The notes under the pieces: generated by a model
Databases searched by the model: none
What the model saw: only the letters and a program-made list of their open reading frames with translations
Told to the model about the DNA's origin: nothing
Source of the DNA: Clostridiales bacterium
GTDB lineage: Bacteria; Bacillota; Clostridia; Clostridiales; Oxobacteraceae
Assembly: GCA_030016385.1 (NCBI GenBank)
Contig: JASEJN010000013.1
Coordinates: 1 to 58,653 of the forward strand
Direction: 5' to 3'
Length of the DNA: 58,653 bases
Program-made: the position numbers and the translations under genes
Shown here: piece by piece, positions 25,824 through 33,957 of the stretch
Numbering within the stretch: position 1 is the first letter of the stretch
Layout: each line of letters starts with the position of its first letter

Positions 25824-27395
25824 TCAAATCACCAGCCTTTCTTTCAGCGTTACGCCGCATTTCATTTCAAAGCCGATTTTCTCGCGCTCATACACGTGAA
25901 TCCGCTCCACAAAACGGGAGAACAGTTCTCCGTCAAACTCCCGCAACATTTTTGCCTTCGTACAGTACTGCAGAAGCTCGCTGACCTCCGTCAGATATTG
26001 ACTGTCACAGTTCAAAAGACGGGAAATGGAATCCTTTTGATGCTGAATCCGCTCGGCTTCCCGAAGCAGCTCGTTATTGCTCTTCTTGTAGACGGCGGGT
26101 TCCAGATACCCTTTGCTCAACAGGCTGACCAGCATTTCCTGCTGACGCCGGTTTTCCTCCAGACTTTTTTCGAGCTTTCCGATACGCTCCATGCCGTCAT
26201 CGGCGTTCACCCCGCGCAGACTGAACAGCAGGGGCTTGAGAACGGCCTGATTGGCGAAAATGAGCTTGTTCATCATCGTGACAAAGGCGCATTCGAGGGC
26301 AGACTGAGGGATGTATTTCACCGGGCATTTTTTAATGTCCTGGATATGGGTACCGCAGCACCATGCGATTTTGTGCCGCCCGTATGCGTGAGTACGGCGC
26401 TTAAACGTGCCGCCGCAGTGGCCACAGACAATTTTCCCCGAAAACGGGTACCGGTTCAGATACTTTGTCTGCTTCGGGTGTATGCCCTTTTCTCTGCGGT
26501 GCTGTGCAATAACGGCCTGCACGGCTTCAAAGTCCTCTCGGCTGACAATCGGTTCGTGATGGCCCCGAAGCAGATATTTCTCTTTTTCTCCGTCGTTGCG
26601 GCGGTGGTTGAAATTCGAGTCGGTATAGGTTTTCTGAAAAACAGCGTCGCCGATATATTTCTCGTTGACCACCATTCCGCGAATACTCGCGGCTTTCCAG
26701 AGCCCGCCCATTTTGGCGGGAATGCGCTGTCGGTTCAGTTCTTCGGCTATTTTGGGCATTCCCTTTCCGGTCAGCATTTCCGAAAAGATAAAGCGAACGA
26801 CTTTCGCCTCCCGTTCGTTTATGACCAGCATTCCGTCGACGGCATCGTAGCCGTAGGGCGGGCAGGTGATTTTATAGGTGCCGTTTTGGAACCGGCGCTG
26901 AATCGACCATTTATTGTTCTGAGAGATGGAGGCCGACTCCTCCGCGGCAAGGCCGCTCAGGATGGACAGCATGAATTCGCTTTCCATGGTGCCGGTGTCC
27001 AAATTTTCCTTCTCAAAACAGATAAAAATGCCGCGTTTCTGCAGCTTGCGCACCAGTTCCAGACAGTCGGCGGTGTTTCTCGCAAACCGGCTGATGGACT
27101 TGGTGACAATATAATCAATCCGCCCTTCCTCGCAGTCGGCGATCATCCGGAGCAGTTCCGGACGCTTTTCCTTCTTGGTGCCGGTGATGCCTTCGTCGGA
27201 ATACACGCCGGCAAACGTCCACGCGGGATTGGCCTTGATGTATGACTCATAGTGCCGAATCTGCGTTTCCAGGCTTTCCTTCTGCTCGTCGCTGTCGGTG
27301 GAAACCCGGCAGTAGGCCGCGACACGCAGTTTCGGCTTTTCATTTTCCCCAATCGGGTTGACAGCGCGGGAATCTATTTTCGTGACCTTTTTCAC
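25824..27395 (-). CDS. Large serine recombinase (integrase candidate 2)
   Basis: The 523-residue protein has the resolvase-type N-terminus [22 protein letters not shown] with the catalytic Ser, SDEGITGTKKEKRPELLRMI and [18 protein letters not shown]. The recombinase domain has PPYGYDAVDGML and KYIGDAVFQKTYT. A zinc ribbon follows (CGHCGGTFKRR, later CC), then a coiled coil. The start is GTG 27395 behind GAGGGGGTG. It is related to but clearly different from the 528-residue paralogue. Which one acts on attL and attR cannot be decided from sequence. Confidence 0.9.
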   Translation of the reverse strand: MKKVTKIDSRAVNPIGENEKPKLRVAAYCRVSTDSDEQKESLETQIRHYESYIKANPAWTFAGVYSDEGITGTKKEKRPELLRMIADCEEGRIDYIVTKSISRFARNTADCLELVRKLQKRGIFICFEKENLDTGTMESEFMLSILSGLAAEESASISQNNKWSIQRRFQNGTYKITCPPYGYDAVDGMLVINEREAKVVRFIFSEMLTGKGMPKIAEELNRQRIPAKMGGLWKAASIRGMVVNEKYIGDAVFQKTYTDSNFNHRRNDGEKEKYLLRGHHEPIVSREDFEAVQAVIAQHRREKGIHPKQTKYLNRYPFSGKIVCGHCGGTFKRRTHAYGRHKIAWCCGTHIQDIKKCPVKYIPQSALECAFVTMMNKLIFANQAVLKPLLFSLRGVNADDGMERIGKLEKSLEENRRQQEMLVSLLSKGYLEPAVYKKSNNELLREAERIQHQKDSISRLLNCDSQYLTEVSELLQYCTKAKMLREFDGELFSRFVERIHVYEREKIGFEMKCGVTLKERLVI

Positions 27396-27455
27396 ATCTT
27401 CACCCCCTCGGTCAGTGTGTCATGTTACCTCCGACGGACTGTGATAGCAACGAAT

Positions 27456-27668
27456 TCATGGCATAATCTCCGCCAGCGCGGGAGAGAAAGATTCGCGGTT
27501 TAAGGCGGTGATCCTGTCGAATTCGGACAATGAAATCAGCCCTCGGCCGCGCATGGATTCGAGTATTTTCTGCGCCCTTGCATAATCTACTTCGCGTTGC
27601 AATTGTTCCTGTGAAACTGATTCCTTTTCATAATTGATTTCTGGTATCACGTCAGTAATAGCAGCCAT
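27456..27668 (-). CDS. Small SHOCT-like protein upstream of the recombinases
   Basis: The 70-residue protein has the phrase EVDYARAQKILESMRGRGLISLSEFDRITALNRE, matching the short C-terminal oligomerisation (SHOCT-like) motif often encoded just upstream of serine recombinases in clostridial mobile elements. A role in regulating or assisting recombination is inferred only from position. It lies 60 bases before the first recombinase gene and is read in the same direction. Confidence 0.6.
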   Translation of the reverse strand: MAAITDVIPEINYEKESVSQEQLQREVDYARAQKILESMRGRGLISLSEFDRITALNRESFSPALAEIMP

Positions 27669-27746
27669 ATACTCTTGCCTCCCATCCGAGGAATTCCCTC
27701 AATGACCCATCTGGACAAAAAGACTGAGTTTGGCCGAGAACTTAGA

Positions 27747-27790
27747 CAAAAACAGCCCCTCACCATCCGAAAGTGGACAGCGAGGGGCTG
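27747..27790 (-). terminator. Minus-strand terminator
   Basis: CAGCCCCTC and GAGGGGCTG arms are followed on the minus strand by TTTTTG. It would end transcripts from the resistance genes before the SHOCT-recombinase operon. Confidence 0.8.
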
Positions 27791-27870
27791 ACTGGCGGAA
27801 ATATTCACTTTTCTTCGCTAATTCCTGTAAACGCGGAATTTCTTGCCACAGTTTGCCGCAGTGCGGGAAT

Positions 27871-28077
27871 TTAATAATAATAAACTACCTTTCGCTTCAC
27901 CTTGTCAAGATGGCTGTTCCACCTGGCATTGCGGCATTTGTCACAGCAAAAGCGTTTTTTCTTCTGCTTTTCTATCAACTGAATAAGTCCACAGTTCTCA
28001 CGATAGGGTGTCGCGTCTGTACATGCCGGGTCAGATTTGACAGAGAAATTGTTGCTGCGGCAGAAGACTTTGCCATT
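27871..28077 (-). pseudogene. Remnant of a small zinc-finger protein
   Basis: The minus strand holds a 68-codon open stretch without a start codon. It ends in KRFCCDKCRNARWNSH plus a basic tail. This C-C-x2-C-R-x3-W-N-x-H pattern is that of small zinc-binding proteins encoded on clostridial conjugative elements. An upstream cysteine (ENCG) probably belongs to the same site. The 5' part is lost, apparently at the junction with the resistance module. The rest of 27669-28131 shows nothing else. Confidence 0.4.
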
Positions 28078-28131
28078 TCAATGTGACCTTTGCTCTGTGA
28101 GTTTTGTGTTATAAAATATCTTCTCAAGCGC

Positions 28132-29166
28132 TCAATCCTTTTCGTCAGCATAAAGCTGTCCGCACCCGGCGCCGATGTCAGAACCGAATTGCATTCTGGC
28201 AGCCACGCTGATACGGTAGGAATGCAAAATGTCACTGAAGTTTTTAATGGCTTCGTTATTTGAAGTGGTAAACTTTCGCGCCGTCTTATCTGTCGCGTTA
28301 TATGGGATAAGATCAACATGATATAAATAGGACAGCGCTCCCCGGCTCAAAATAAGGTGCGCTAACGCTTTCGCATGCTCCGCCGAGTCATTTACTCCAC
28401 CCAGCATAATATAAGCCAAAAACAATCGCCTTTTGGTATTGGCGACATGCGCATCCAACACATCCATTACTTTATGGAGCGGGTAAAATCGATTGATAGG
28501 CATCAACTCCGAACGTTGTTTTTCAAAAGGCGAGTGCAGCGAAAATGCTAAATTTACCTGCGGAAAATCGCGGGTCAGCCGTTTGATCCCAGGTATCATT
28601 CCAATCGTCGATATGGTAATGCGTCGCTGGCTTAATCCGAACAACGATGGGTTTGTCAAGATTTTTAATGCGTCAAATAAATGGGGATTAGCAAACGGCT
28701 CACCCATTCCCATAAAAGAAACACTATTGATTTTATGCCCTGCGAGATAAAAATACAGAATTTGATCTGTTATTTCGTCGGCGGTCATATTCCGTTTGTG
28801 TCCGATAGCTCCGGTTGCACAAAACTTGCAGCCAAACCCACAGCCGCATTGGGATGAGATGCAAAAAGATTCCCACCCTTTTTTGTAATGCAGGTTTACC
28901 GTTTCGACGCAGTTCCCATCCTTTAATTGAAACAGCACTTTGTCCGCCTGGCCCGATGCCTTGTGTGCAACTGGGACAAGGCCGCAGACAGAGGATCCAA
29001 AAGTTTCTGCCAAATTTGCTCTTAGTCTTTCCGGCAGCATGTACATAACATTAAAATCAGGAATACGCTGTGCAAAAATCATTGTTATCAATTGCTCATA
29101 GCGATAATCCGGAAAATTCATTTCCGATATATATCGCTTCATAACATCATATTTTGAATGAATCAT
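28132..29166 (-). CDS. Cfr-family 23S rRNA methyltransferase (antibiotic resistance)
   Basis: This radical-SAM enzyme of the Cfr/RlmN family is expected to methylate A2503 of 23S rRNA. The cluster cysteines form C-x3-C-x2-C at C109, C113 and C116 (CGFGCKFCATG). The C-terminal catalytic Cys sits in GAGCGQLY (about C335). The stretches ETVNLHYKKGWESFCISSQC and SISTIG-type ITISTIGMIPGIKRLT follow Cfr much more closely than housekeeping RlmN. Cfr adds the C8 methyl group that blocks phenicols, lincosamides, oxazolidinones, pleuromutilins and streptogramin A. One residue differs from classic Cfr (GMGEP, not GMGEA). I use ATG 29166 (AGAGGAG ten bases upstream), giving 344 residues. Confidence 0.75.
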   Translation of the reverse strand: MIHSKYDVMKRYISEMNFPDYRYEQLITMIFAQRIPDFNVMYMLPERLRANLAETFGSSVCGLVPVAHKASGQADKVLFQLKDGNCVETVNLHYKKGWESFCISSQCGCGFGCKFCATGAIGHKRNMTADEITDQILYFYLAGHKINSVSFMGMGEPFANPHLFDALKILTNPSLFGLSQRRITISTIGMIPGIKRLTRDFPQVNLAFSLHSPFEKQRSELMPINRFYPLHKVMDVLDAHVANTKRRLFLAYIMLGGVNDSAEHAKALAHLILSRGALSYLYHVDLIPYNATDKTARKFTTSNNEAIKNFSDILHSYRISVAARMQFGSDIGAGCGQLYADEKD

Positions 29167-29205
29167 GTAGGCTTTTCTCCTCTTGAATAATAAAATCATC
29201 AAGAA

Positions 29206-29283
29206 GCAAAGCCAGCATGAGCGGCGGTCAGTTTATACTACTCCATGCAAAGACCGCCAGCACAATCTGGCTTTGCATGGAGT
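29206..29283 (-). promoter_or_regulatory. Competing hairpins before the cfr-like gene
   Basis: Perfect 13-bp arms 29240-29252 and 29271-29283 (ACTCCATGCAAAG and complement) form one stem. The alternative pairs 29267-29276 with 29206-29215 (10 bp, GCAAAGCCAG) and 29252-29258 with 29223-29229 (7 bp). The two folds exclude each other, as in drug-induced attenuators. A leader ORF runs through the first arms. Confidence 0.55.
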
Positions 29284-29318
29284 TTGTCATGGGTGACGGC
29301 TATTTTACAGTTATTCAT
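29238..29318 (-). CDS. Possible leader peptide of the cfr-like gene
   Basis: A 26-codon ORF begins at ATG 29318 behind AAAAGGACGG, directly after the ABC-F stop codon. It ends at TAG 29238-29240, and its codons cover both arms of the first hairpin. The peptide starts MNNCKIAVTH. Ribosome stalling on such an ORF would shift the RNA to the alternative fold. Size and position fit a regulatory leader, but the peptide matches no leader I know. Confidence 0.4.
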   Translation of the reverse strand: MNNCKIAVTHDKLHAKPDCAGGLCME

Positions 29319-29338
29319 TGTTTTATCCGTCCTTTTAT

Positions 29339-30817
29339 CTATAACTCAATGGTTTTTGTCGCGATGTTTTCACAGAAGGCGCTGTCGTGCTCCACGAACA
29401 GAATGGTTGGCTTGTATTCGAGCAGCAGGTTCTCTATCTGCATGCGGGAAAGGACGTCAACGTAGTTGAGCGGTTCATCCCAGATATACAGATGTGCCTG
29501 CTCACACAGGCTTTTGGCAAGCAGAACCTTCTTTTTCTGTCCTTCGCTGAATTCGTCCAGTCTCTTTTCAAACTGCTCCCGAGGAAAATCGAATTTCCGC
29601 AGGATGGCTTTGAAAAGGCTTTCGTCAAGAAGATTACGCTCGATATATTCGCTTAGCGGTCCGTTCAGCCCTGCCGTGCTTTGGGGAACGTAGGAAATTT
29701 TCAATCGCTCGCTTTTTCTTAGACTGCCTTGATAGGGAATATTTTCACCGCATATCAGCTTCAGAATGCTGGATTTCCCGGAACCGTTTTTCCCTTGCAA
29801 GGCGACCCGGTCTCCCTGCTCTATGGTGAAGCTGATATTTGAGCAGACGGGGTGGCTGCCATAGACAATAGAAACATCGGAAAGTTCAAGCAACCGGCTG
29901 GTGTGGTATGGAAGCGAAGAAAGCTTCAGGTTTTCAGCGGTTTCCAAGTTTTTGAGAAGCTTGGATTTCTCATGAACCAAATCCTGCTGACGGTTTTCGA
30001 TGCTTTTAGAGCGCTTCATCATTTTCGCCGCTTTATGACCGACATAGCCTTTGTCCAGCTTGCTTCCCGAATTGGTTGAGCCGTTTTTGCTTTTTTCAAC
30101 CCGGTCAGACCAGCCGGAAATCTTTTGTGCGGCTGCTGTTAAACGGCTGATTTCTTTTTTGTGTTTCTCGTTTTCCGCCAGTTCGAAGCTGTCCTGCATT
30201 TCTTTATTTTTCCACCATGAGGAGAAGTTTCCTTTCTGGATCTCGATGTTTGTTTTATTGATTACAAGAATGTGGTCTATGCAGTTGTCAAGAAATACCC
30301 GGTCATGGGAAACCAGAATAAATCCATGTTTTCGCTTCAGATAATCGCTCAAGGTTTTTCTGCCCAAAGTGTCAAGATGGTTCGTTGGCTCATCAATCAG
30401 CAAAAAACTGTTCTCTTTCAGAAACAAAGCGGCAAGCAGGGCTTTTGTCTGCTCGCCTTTCGAAAGGGTGGAATAGGAACGATAAAGAAGATCATCAGAC
30501 ACATTTAACAGGGACAGTTCACGCGCAATTTCCCAGTCCTGCGCATTTGGGCTGATTTCATGAATAACATCGATGACAAAAGAGTCAGCGTCCGGCACAT
30601 TATAGGGAAAATACTCAAACGAAACATTGCTTGAAATGGTGCCGCGGTATTCATATTTTCCCATAAGAAGCTTTAAAAACGTGGTTTTTCCCCGGCCGTT
30701 TCGCCCGGTAAATCCAAGCTTCCAATCTGTATCAATCTGAAAACTTACGTTTTCAAAAATGTTGTGAAAACTTCCTTCATAGGAAAAGGTTAAATTCGAA
30801 ATATTTATAAGTGACAT
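29339..30817 (-). CDS. Lsa-type ABC-F ribosomal protection protein
   Basis: ABC-F proteins bind the ribosomal E site and displace drugs. Two ATPase domains are present: GRNGRGKTT, LSKGEQTK, LLIDEPTNHLD (first) and GKNGSGKSS, FSEGQKKK, YIWDEPLNYVD (second), joined by a charged linker of about residues 205-285. There are no membrane segments. DTDWKLGFTGRNGRGKTT, ELAENEKHKKEISRL and the YIWDEPLNYVDV box match the Lsa subfamily (lincosamide, streptogramin A, pleuromutilin resistance). The 492-residue length fits. GCGGAGG precedes the ATG by nine bases. It is followed by the cfr-like gene, so the pair could give overlapping protection of the peptidyl-transferase centre. Confidence 0.85.
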   Translation of the reverse strand: MSLINISNLTFSYEGSFHNIFENVSFQIDTDWKLGFTGRNGRGKTTFLKLLMGKYEYRGTISSNVSFEYFPYNVPDADSFVIDVIHEISPNAQDWEIARELSLLNVSDDLLYRSYSTLSKGEQTKALLAALFLKENSFLLIDEPTNHLDTLGRKTLSDYLKRKHGFILVSHDRVFLDNCIDHILVINKTNIEIQKGNFSSWWKNKEMQDSFELAENEKHKKEISRLTAAAQKISGWSDRVEKSKNGSTNSGSKLDKGYVGHKAAKMMKRSKSIENRQQDLVHEKSKLLKNLETAENLKLSSLPYHTSRLLELSDVSIVYGSHPVCSNISFTIEQGDRVALQGKNGSGKSSILKLICGENIPYQGSLRKSERLKISYVPQSTAGLNGPLSEYIERNLLDESLFKAILRKFDFPREQFEKRLDEFSEGQKKKVLLAKSLCEQAHLYIWDEPLNYVDVLSRMQIENLLLEYKPTILFVEHDSAFCENIATKTIEL

Positions 30818-30840
30818 CAGTCAAAACCTCCGCAATAAAA

Positions 30841-30878
30841 ATATGGGATGCAAGAAAGTTACTTCCTGCATCCCATAT
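30841..30878 (-). terminator. Attenuator terminator before the ABC-F gene
   Basis: ATATGGGATGCA and its complement (30841-30852 and 30867-30878) form a long stem, extended inward by further pairs. TTTTATT follows on the minus strand just before the GGAGG of the ABC-F gene. TGCAAGAAAGTT inside the leader ORF can pair with 30849-30860 and undo it. Confidence 0.75.
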
Positions 30879-30939
30879 CTATAGCGAAGTCAAAGCCGCA
30901 TAAACGCGGCAAAACAAGGCTCATATGAGTGAATCGGCA

Positions 30940-30972
30940 TTAAACTTTCTTGCAAACGCATAGCAAAAACAT
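30940..30972 (-). CDS. Leader peptide MFLLCVCKKV of the ABC-F gene
   Basis: A ten-codon ORF from ATG 30972 to TAA 30940 lies between the promoter and the attenuator terminator. Its last codons (Cys-Lys-Lys-Val) are the DNA that forms the 12-base antiterminator arm. That coupling of a short hydrophobic peptide with the arm is the layout of ribosome-stalling attenuators known for ABC-F and Erm genes. The ribosome site is weak, so translation is inferred. Confidence 0.5.
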   Translation of the reverse strand: MFLLCVCKKV

Positions 30973-31073
30973 CGGCATAGAGTGTATACCCGAAGATTCA
31001 TGCCATGCAAAAAATAATTAGCAAGAAAATTTAATCACCTTTCCACCTCAAATCCAAAATAATATTATATTTT

Positions 31074-31102
31074 ATAATATACCAATATGGAGATAAAGTC
31101 AA
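31074..31102 (-). promoter_or_regulatory. Promoter of the resistance module
   Basis: On the minus strand TTGACT (31097-31102), a 17-base spacer and TATTAT (31074-31079) form a strong sigma-A promoter. It lies at the point where the group II intron sequence stops. Confidence 0.75.
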
Positions 31103-31103
31103 T

Positions 31104-33448
31104 AGTTTGCGTTGGATTTCCTTGTGGCAATCACGGCAGACCACCATCGTTTTGCGGTTTCAGGTTATCAGGTATTTCTCCCACGGAGCTTTTCCCTTCA
31201 AGTCTTTGACCTTTTTCACATGGTGGATTTCGTAATATGCCGCTTGGGTTGCGCCGCACAACTCGCAGACCTTCGCTTTTAACCCGTCCTCAAAGGGGTT
31301 GCGCCTGTGACTGTAAATCACCGCATCGTTACGAATGTTGTCACTAAACACGTTATGCCCTTTACATTCAGAGTATTTTGCAAAGTAGAGCCGTTTCTCA
31401 CCATTTGCCGTTTGATACGGTACACACCATTTGCCGCGCCCATCTTGGCGCGAATGAATGATTTGGGCGATGGTGCTTTTCCGTTTCGCCGCAAGGGTTT
31501 TCAGGCAACTATACTCCATAAGGTAAGCGAAGTAATTCAGTTTGTTAAAATTGCTTGCCAAACGGTAATAGTTGCAGATTCCCCGCAGCTCCGCGTTGTA
31601 GCTTGAAACAATCTCATATTCCGTGATTTGCAGCAGGCTCGGACGATGGACAAAGCGATATTCACCGTTAATCTGTTTCACCACGCCTTTATCCAGCAGA
31701 AAACGCTCAATTTTGTCCTTGAACGGGACGGCGAGTTCCACCTTGTTGCTAAGTGTTCTTTTGGTGTAACCGTTCCCGCCCTGCTTGATTTGACCGTTGC
31801 GCCTTACACAAACGTCATAGCCCAGAAACCGTGCTTTATCCTGACTGTGGGTAATGAGCGTTTTTTCTTCGCTTAGTTCCATTTTCAGCGTATCACCGAT
31901 AAAGGATTTCAGTTCCGATTTTATCCACTCACAGTCCGGCCTGCTTCTGATAACCCCGATGAGAAAATCGTCGGCGTAGCGCACATACTTGATTTTCTTA
32001 TCCTCTTGGAGTTTGCTTGGGGTAGAAAGCTGTTGCTTTCTGGTTTCATGCAGTTCTGCAAGTAACGCCGCCTTTTGGGTTTCGTCAGCCGTTTCCAGCT
32101 TCCGTTTTAAGCGAACGGCTTTGCTCCGCAGTCGAGAATATTCCGGCGTTCTCTTGCCTCGCGGCAAGGGATGGTCAAATTTTTGCCTTAACTGTTCGAC
32201 AAACATATCCAACTCGTGCAGGTAGATGTTGGCGAGTATAGGTGATACAATGCCGCCTTGCGGTGTGCCGCTGTAGGTGCTGTTGTACCGCCAGTTCTCC
32301 ATATAGCCCGCGCTCAGGAATTTGCGGATGAGCTGGACGAAGCGTGCGTCCTTGATCTTCTTTCCTATCAGGTCTGCAAGGACATTGTGATTGATGTTGT
32401 CGAAACAGCCTTTGATATCGCCCTCAACAAACCATTTCACCCCGTTAAATCCTTTTGTTATCATGCCAAGTGCGGTATGGCAACTCCGTTTCGGTCTGAA
32501 CCCGTGAGAAGTGTCACAGAATACTGGTTCATAGATGGCTTCCAGTATCATCCTGATTGCTTCTTGCACAAGTTTATCCGTGAATGTCGGCAGTCCCAGT
32601 GGACGCATTTTGCCATTCTGTTTTTTTATATACGCCCTGCGCACAGGCCTTGGGGTATAGGTTCCGTCGGTTAGACTTTTGATGATGAGCGACACTTTTT
32701 CCTCACTGAACCCGTCTGCCGTGTCGTTATCCACACCGCGCGTCGCCGCGCCATTGTTGGCATACAGGTTTTTATACGCAAGGAAGTAAAGGTCCGGTCT
32801 TTGCAGATAACGGTAAACCCGTGTAAAAATCTCGTCCTTGTTGCGGTTTGAGTTTTGGTTCATCCTCTCCAAAATCGCTACTGTTGGTTGCATGAGGTTT
32901 TCCTCCCTAATCAATGTTGATTTTGGCGCGTAACAACTGCTTCCCTTCGCCATGTAAGAGGCGTTACCCCTCTCTGACTACTATGGAAGCTCCGTACCCG
33001 TGCGGAATATTCAAGCCCTGCGGCTATAGCCGTTTCCGGCATTTCCGTTTAGGGTATCCCCAGTTAGCAATGCCAATAGGTGCGCGGATTGTCGGATATG
33101 CTTTCGTTTCTTTACCACTGGTTCTCCAGCAGGTCGCGTAAATTAACTGATAACCAATCGCGCGAAATTTGTACGCGATTGTATTCACGCCGGGGGTTAC
33201 AGGCAAATTTCTCCCGCCCCAGTCCTTAATGGGAACTCGAAACTCACATTCAACAATTCAGTTCTATCCTCATATCCGCTTGTCATTGCGGTTCAGTCGC
33301 ACTCGATTGCCTTTAGGCGACTTGCCGCTTTCCTGCCGTGCTCTGTTCCCGTATCAGCTTTCGCCTTTCGGTTAGGCAGGTTGACTATGGCGTTATCTTG
33401 CCATGCAGTACCTTACGCTGCTGTTGACATTGACCTATCTGGGCGCAC
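31104..33448 (-). mobile_element. Group II intron, truncated at the 3' end
   Basis: The intron starts on the minus strand at 33448 with GTGCGCCCAGATAGG, the typical 5' end of bacterial group II introns, immediately after codon 113 of an endolysin gene. Domains I-IV occupy 33448 to about 32900, followed by the maturase gene. Neither domain V nor VI is found after the maturase. The sequence switches to the resistance promoter near 31104. The intron cannot splice or move on its own. Confidence 0.8.
31160..32893 (-). CDS. ltrA: Group II intron reverse transcriptase/maturase, C-terminus lost
   Basis: The LtrA-type protein has reverse-transcriptase blocks (KKQNGKMRPLGLPTFTDKLVQEA, FVEGDIKGCFDNINH, SGTPQGGIVSPILANIYLHELD) and the catalytic VRYADDFLIG. 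A maturase X domain and the start of an HNH zinc region (CELCGATQAAYYEIHHVKKVKDLKG) follow. The stop TGA (31160-31162) interrupts that region. The next 18 codons in frame continue the HNH motif (NRKTMVVCRDCHKEI), so a CGA-to-TGA change probably truncated it. ATG 32893 follows GGGAGGAAAACC and gives 577 residues. Confidence 0.85.
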   Translation of the reverse strand: MQPTVAILERMNQNSNRNKDEIFTRVYRYLQRPDLYFLAYKNLYANNGAATRGVDNDTADGFSEEKVSLIIKSLTDGTYTPRPVRRAYIKKQNGKMRPLGLPTFTDKLVQEAIRMILEAIYEPVFCDTSHGFRPKRSCHTALGMITKGFNGVKWFVEGDIKGCFDNINHNVLADLIGKKIKDARFVQLIRKFLSAGYMENWRYNSTYSGTPQGGIVSPILANIYLHELDMFVEQLRQKFDHPLPRGKRTPEYSRLRSKAVRLKRKLETADETQKAALLAELHETRKQQLSTPSKLQEDKKIKYVRYADDFLIGVIRSRPDCEWIKSELKSFIGDTLKMELSEEKTLITHSQDKARFLGYDVCVRRNGQIKQGGNGYTKRTLSNKVELAVPFKDKIERFLLDKGVVKQINGEYRFVHRPSLLQITEYEIVSSYNAELRGICNYYRLASNFNKLNYFAYLMEYSCLKTLAAKRKSTIAQIIHSRQDGRGKWCVPYQTANGEKRLYFAKYSECKGHNVFSDNIRNDAVIYSHRRNPFEDGLKAKVCELCGATQAAYYEIHHVKKVKDLKGKAPWEKYLIT

Positions 33449-33787
33449 AATCTCAAAACTGATGTGCGTATCGTTGCCGGAGCCTTGAGAACCGCTGCCG
33501 CAGTGCCAGCCGTGCATATTCCACGGCAGGGTCTGGTAGGTGGCGATCGTGCCGTCCGCCAGTTTGCCGATGAAGGCGTGAACACAGACCTGTCTCCCGC
33601 CCGGCTTGTCGGTGTTCCAGTGGTTGTTGTATTGGTTCTTGCCCAGCAGACCGTCGTCCGGACCCACATAGCGCTTGAGATTGGGATTGTTTGCCCCGGT
33701 GGAATGCACCATGATGCCCCGGGGCGTGATGGTTTTGCCCGCCTTGCAGCAGGCGTTGTTGGTCAGAAGCAGTTTGTGCAGATTCAT
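33449..33787 (-). pseudogene. Phage endolysin (N-acetylmuramoyl-L-alanine amidase), 5' exon only
   Basis: The 113 codons before the intron encode the start of an amidase. RGIMVHSTGANNP has the zinc His and NMHGWHCGSGSQGSGNDTHISFEI the second half of the active site, as in amidase_2 phage lysins. The intron splits it after Ile113. Because the intron has lost its 3' end, the downstream exon is gone and no functional enzyme can be made. The ATG at 33787 lies one base from the stop of the tape-measure remnant. Confidence 0.75.
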
Positions 33788-33788
33788 A

Positions 33789-33932
33789 TTATTTGTCCTG
33801 CTTGTCAAACTGGCTGGTGACCAGCGTCATTTCAGAGCCGAGTACCTTGAAACTTTGGTTGATGTCCGAGAGTGCCTTTTTGAACTCCTTTTCGCCCTCC
33901 ACACCGATTTTCAGTCCGAAATCGTCTGCCAT
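33789..33932 (-). pseudogene. Tape-measure protein, N-terminal remnant
   Basis: The 47 codons read MADDFGLKIGVEGEKEFKKA followed by a LSDINQSFKVLGSEMTLVTSQFDKQDK-type end given here in parts: the LSDINQSFKVLGSEM block is the standard start of siphophage tape-measure proteins, which normally run over 700 residues. Translation stops after QDK and the amidase gene begins one base later. The rest of the tape measure and all tail-tip genes are missing. GAGGAGGTGAGC is a strong ribosome site. Confidence 0.7.
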
Positions 33933-33957
33933 ACATGCTCACCTCCTCAAAAATGGC

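Noticed and set aside
25377..27245. Long plus-strand open frame of 622 codons
   Set aside because: It is antisense to the two serine recombinases, has no family-like motifs and arises from their GC-rich codon use.
28132..29166. Housekeeping RlmN instead of a Cfr-family enzyme
   Set aside because: The GMGEP motif is RlmN-like, but the stretches around the cysteine cluster and the C-terminus follow Cfr. The gene also lies in a resistance module, not in a host context.
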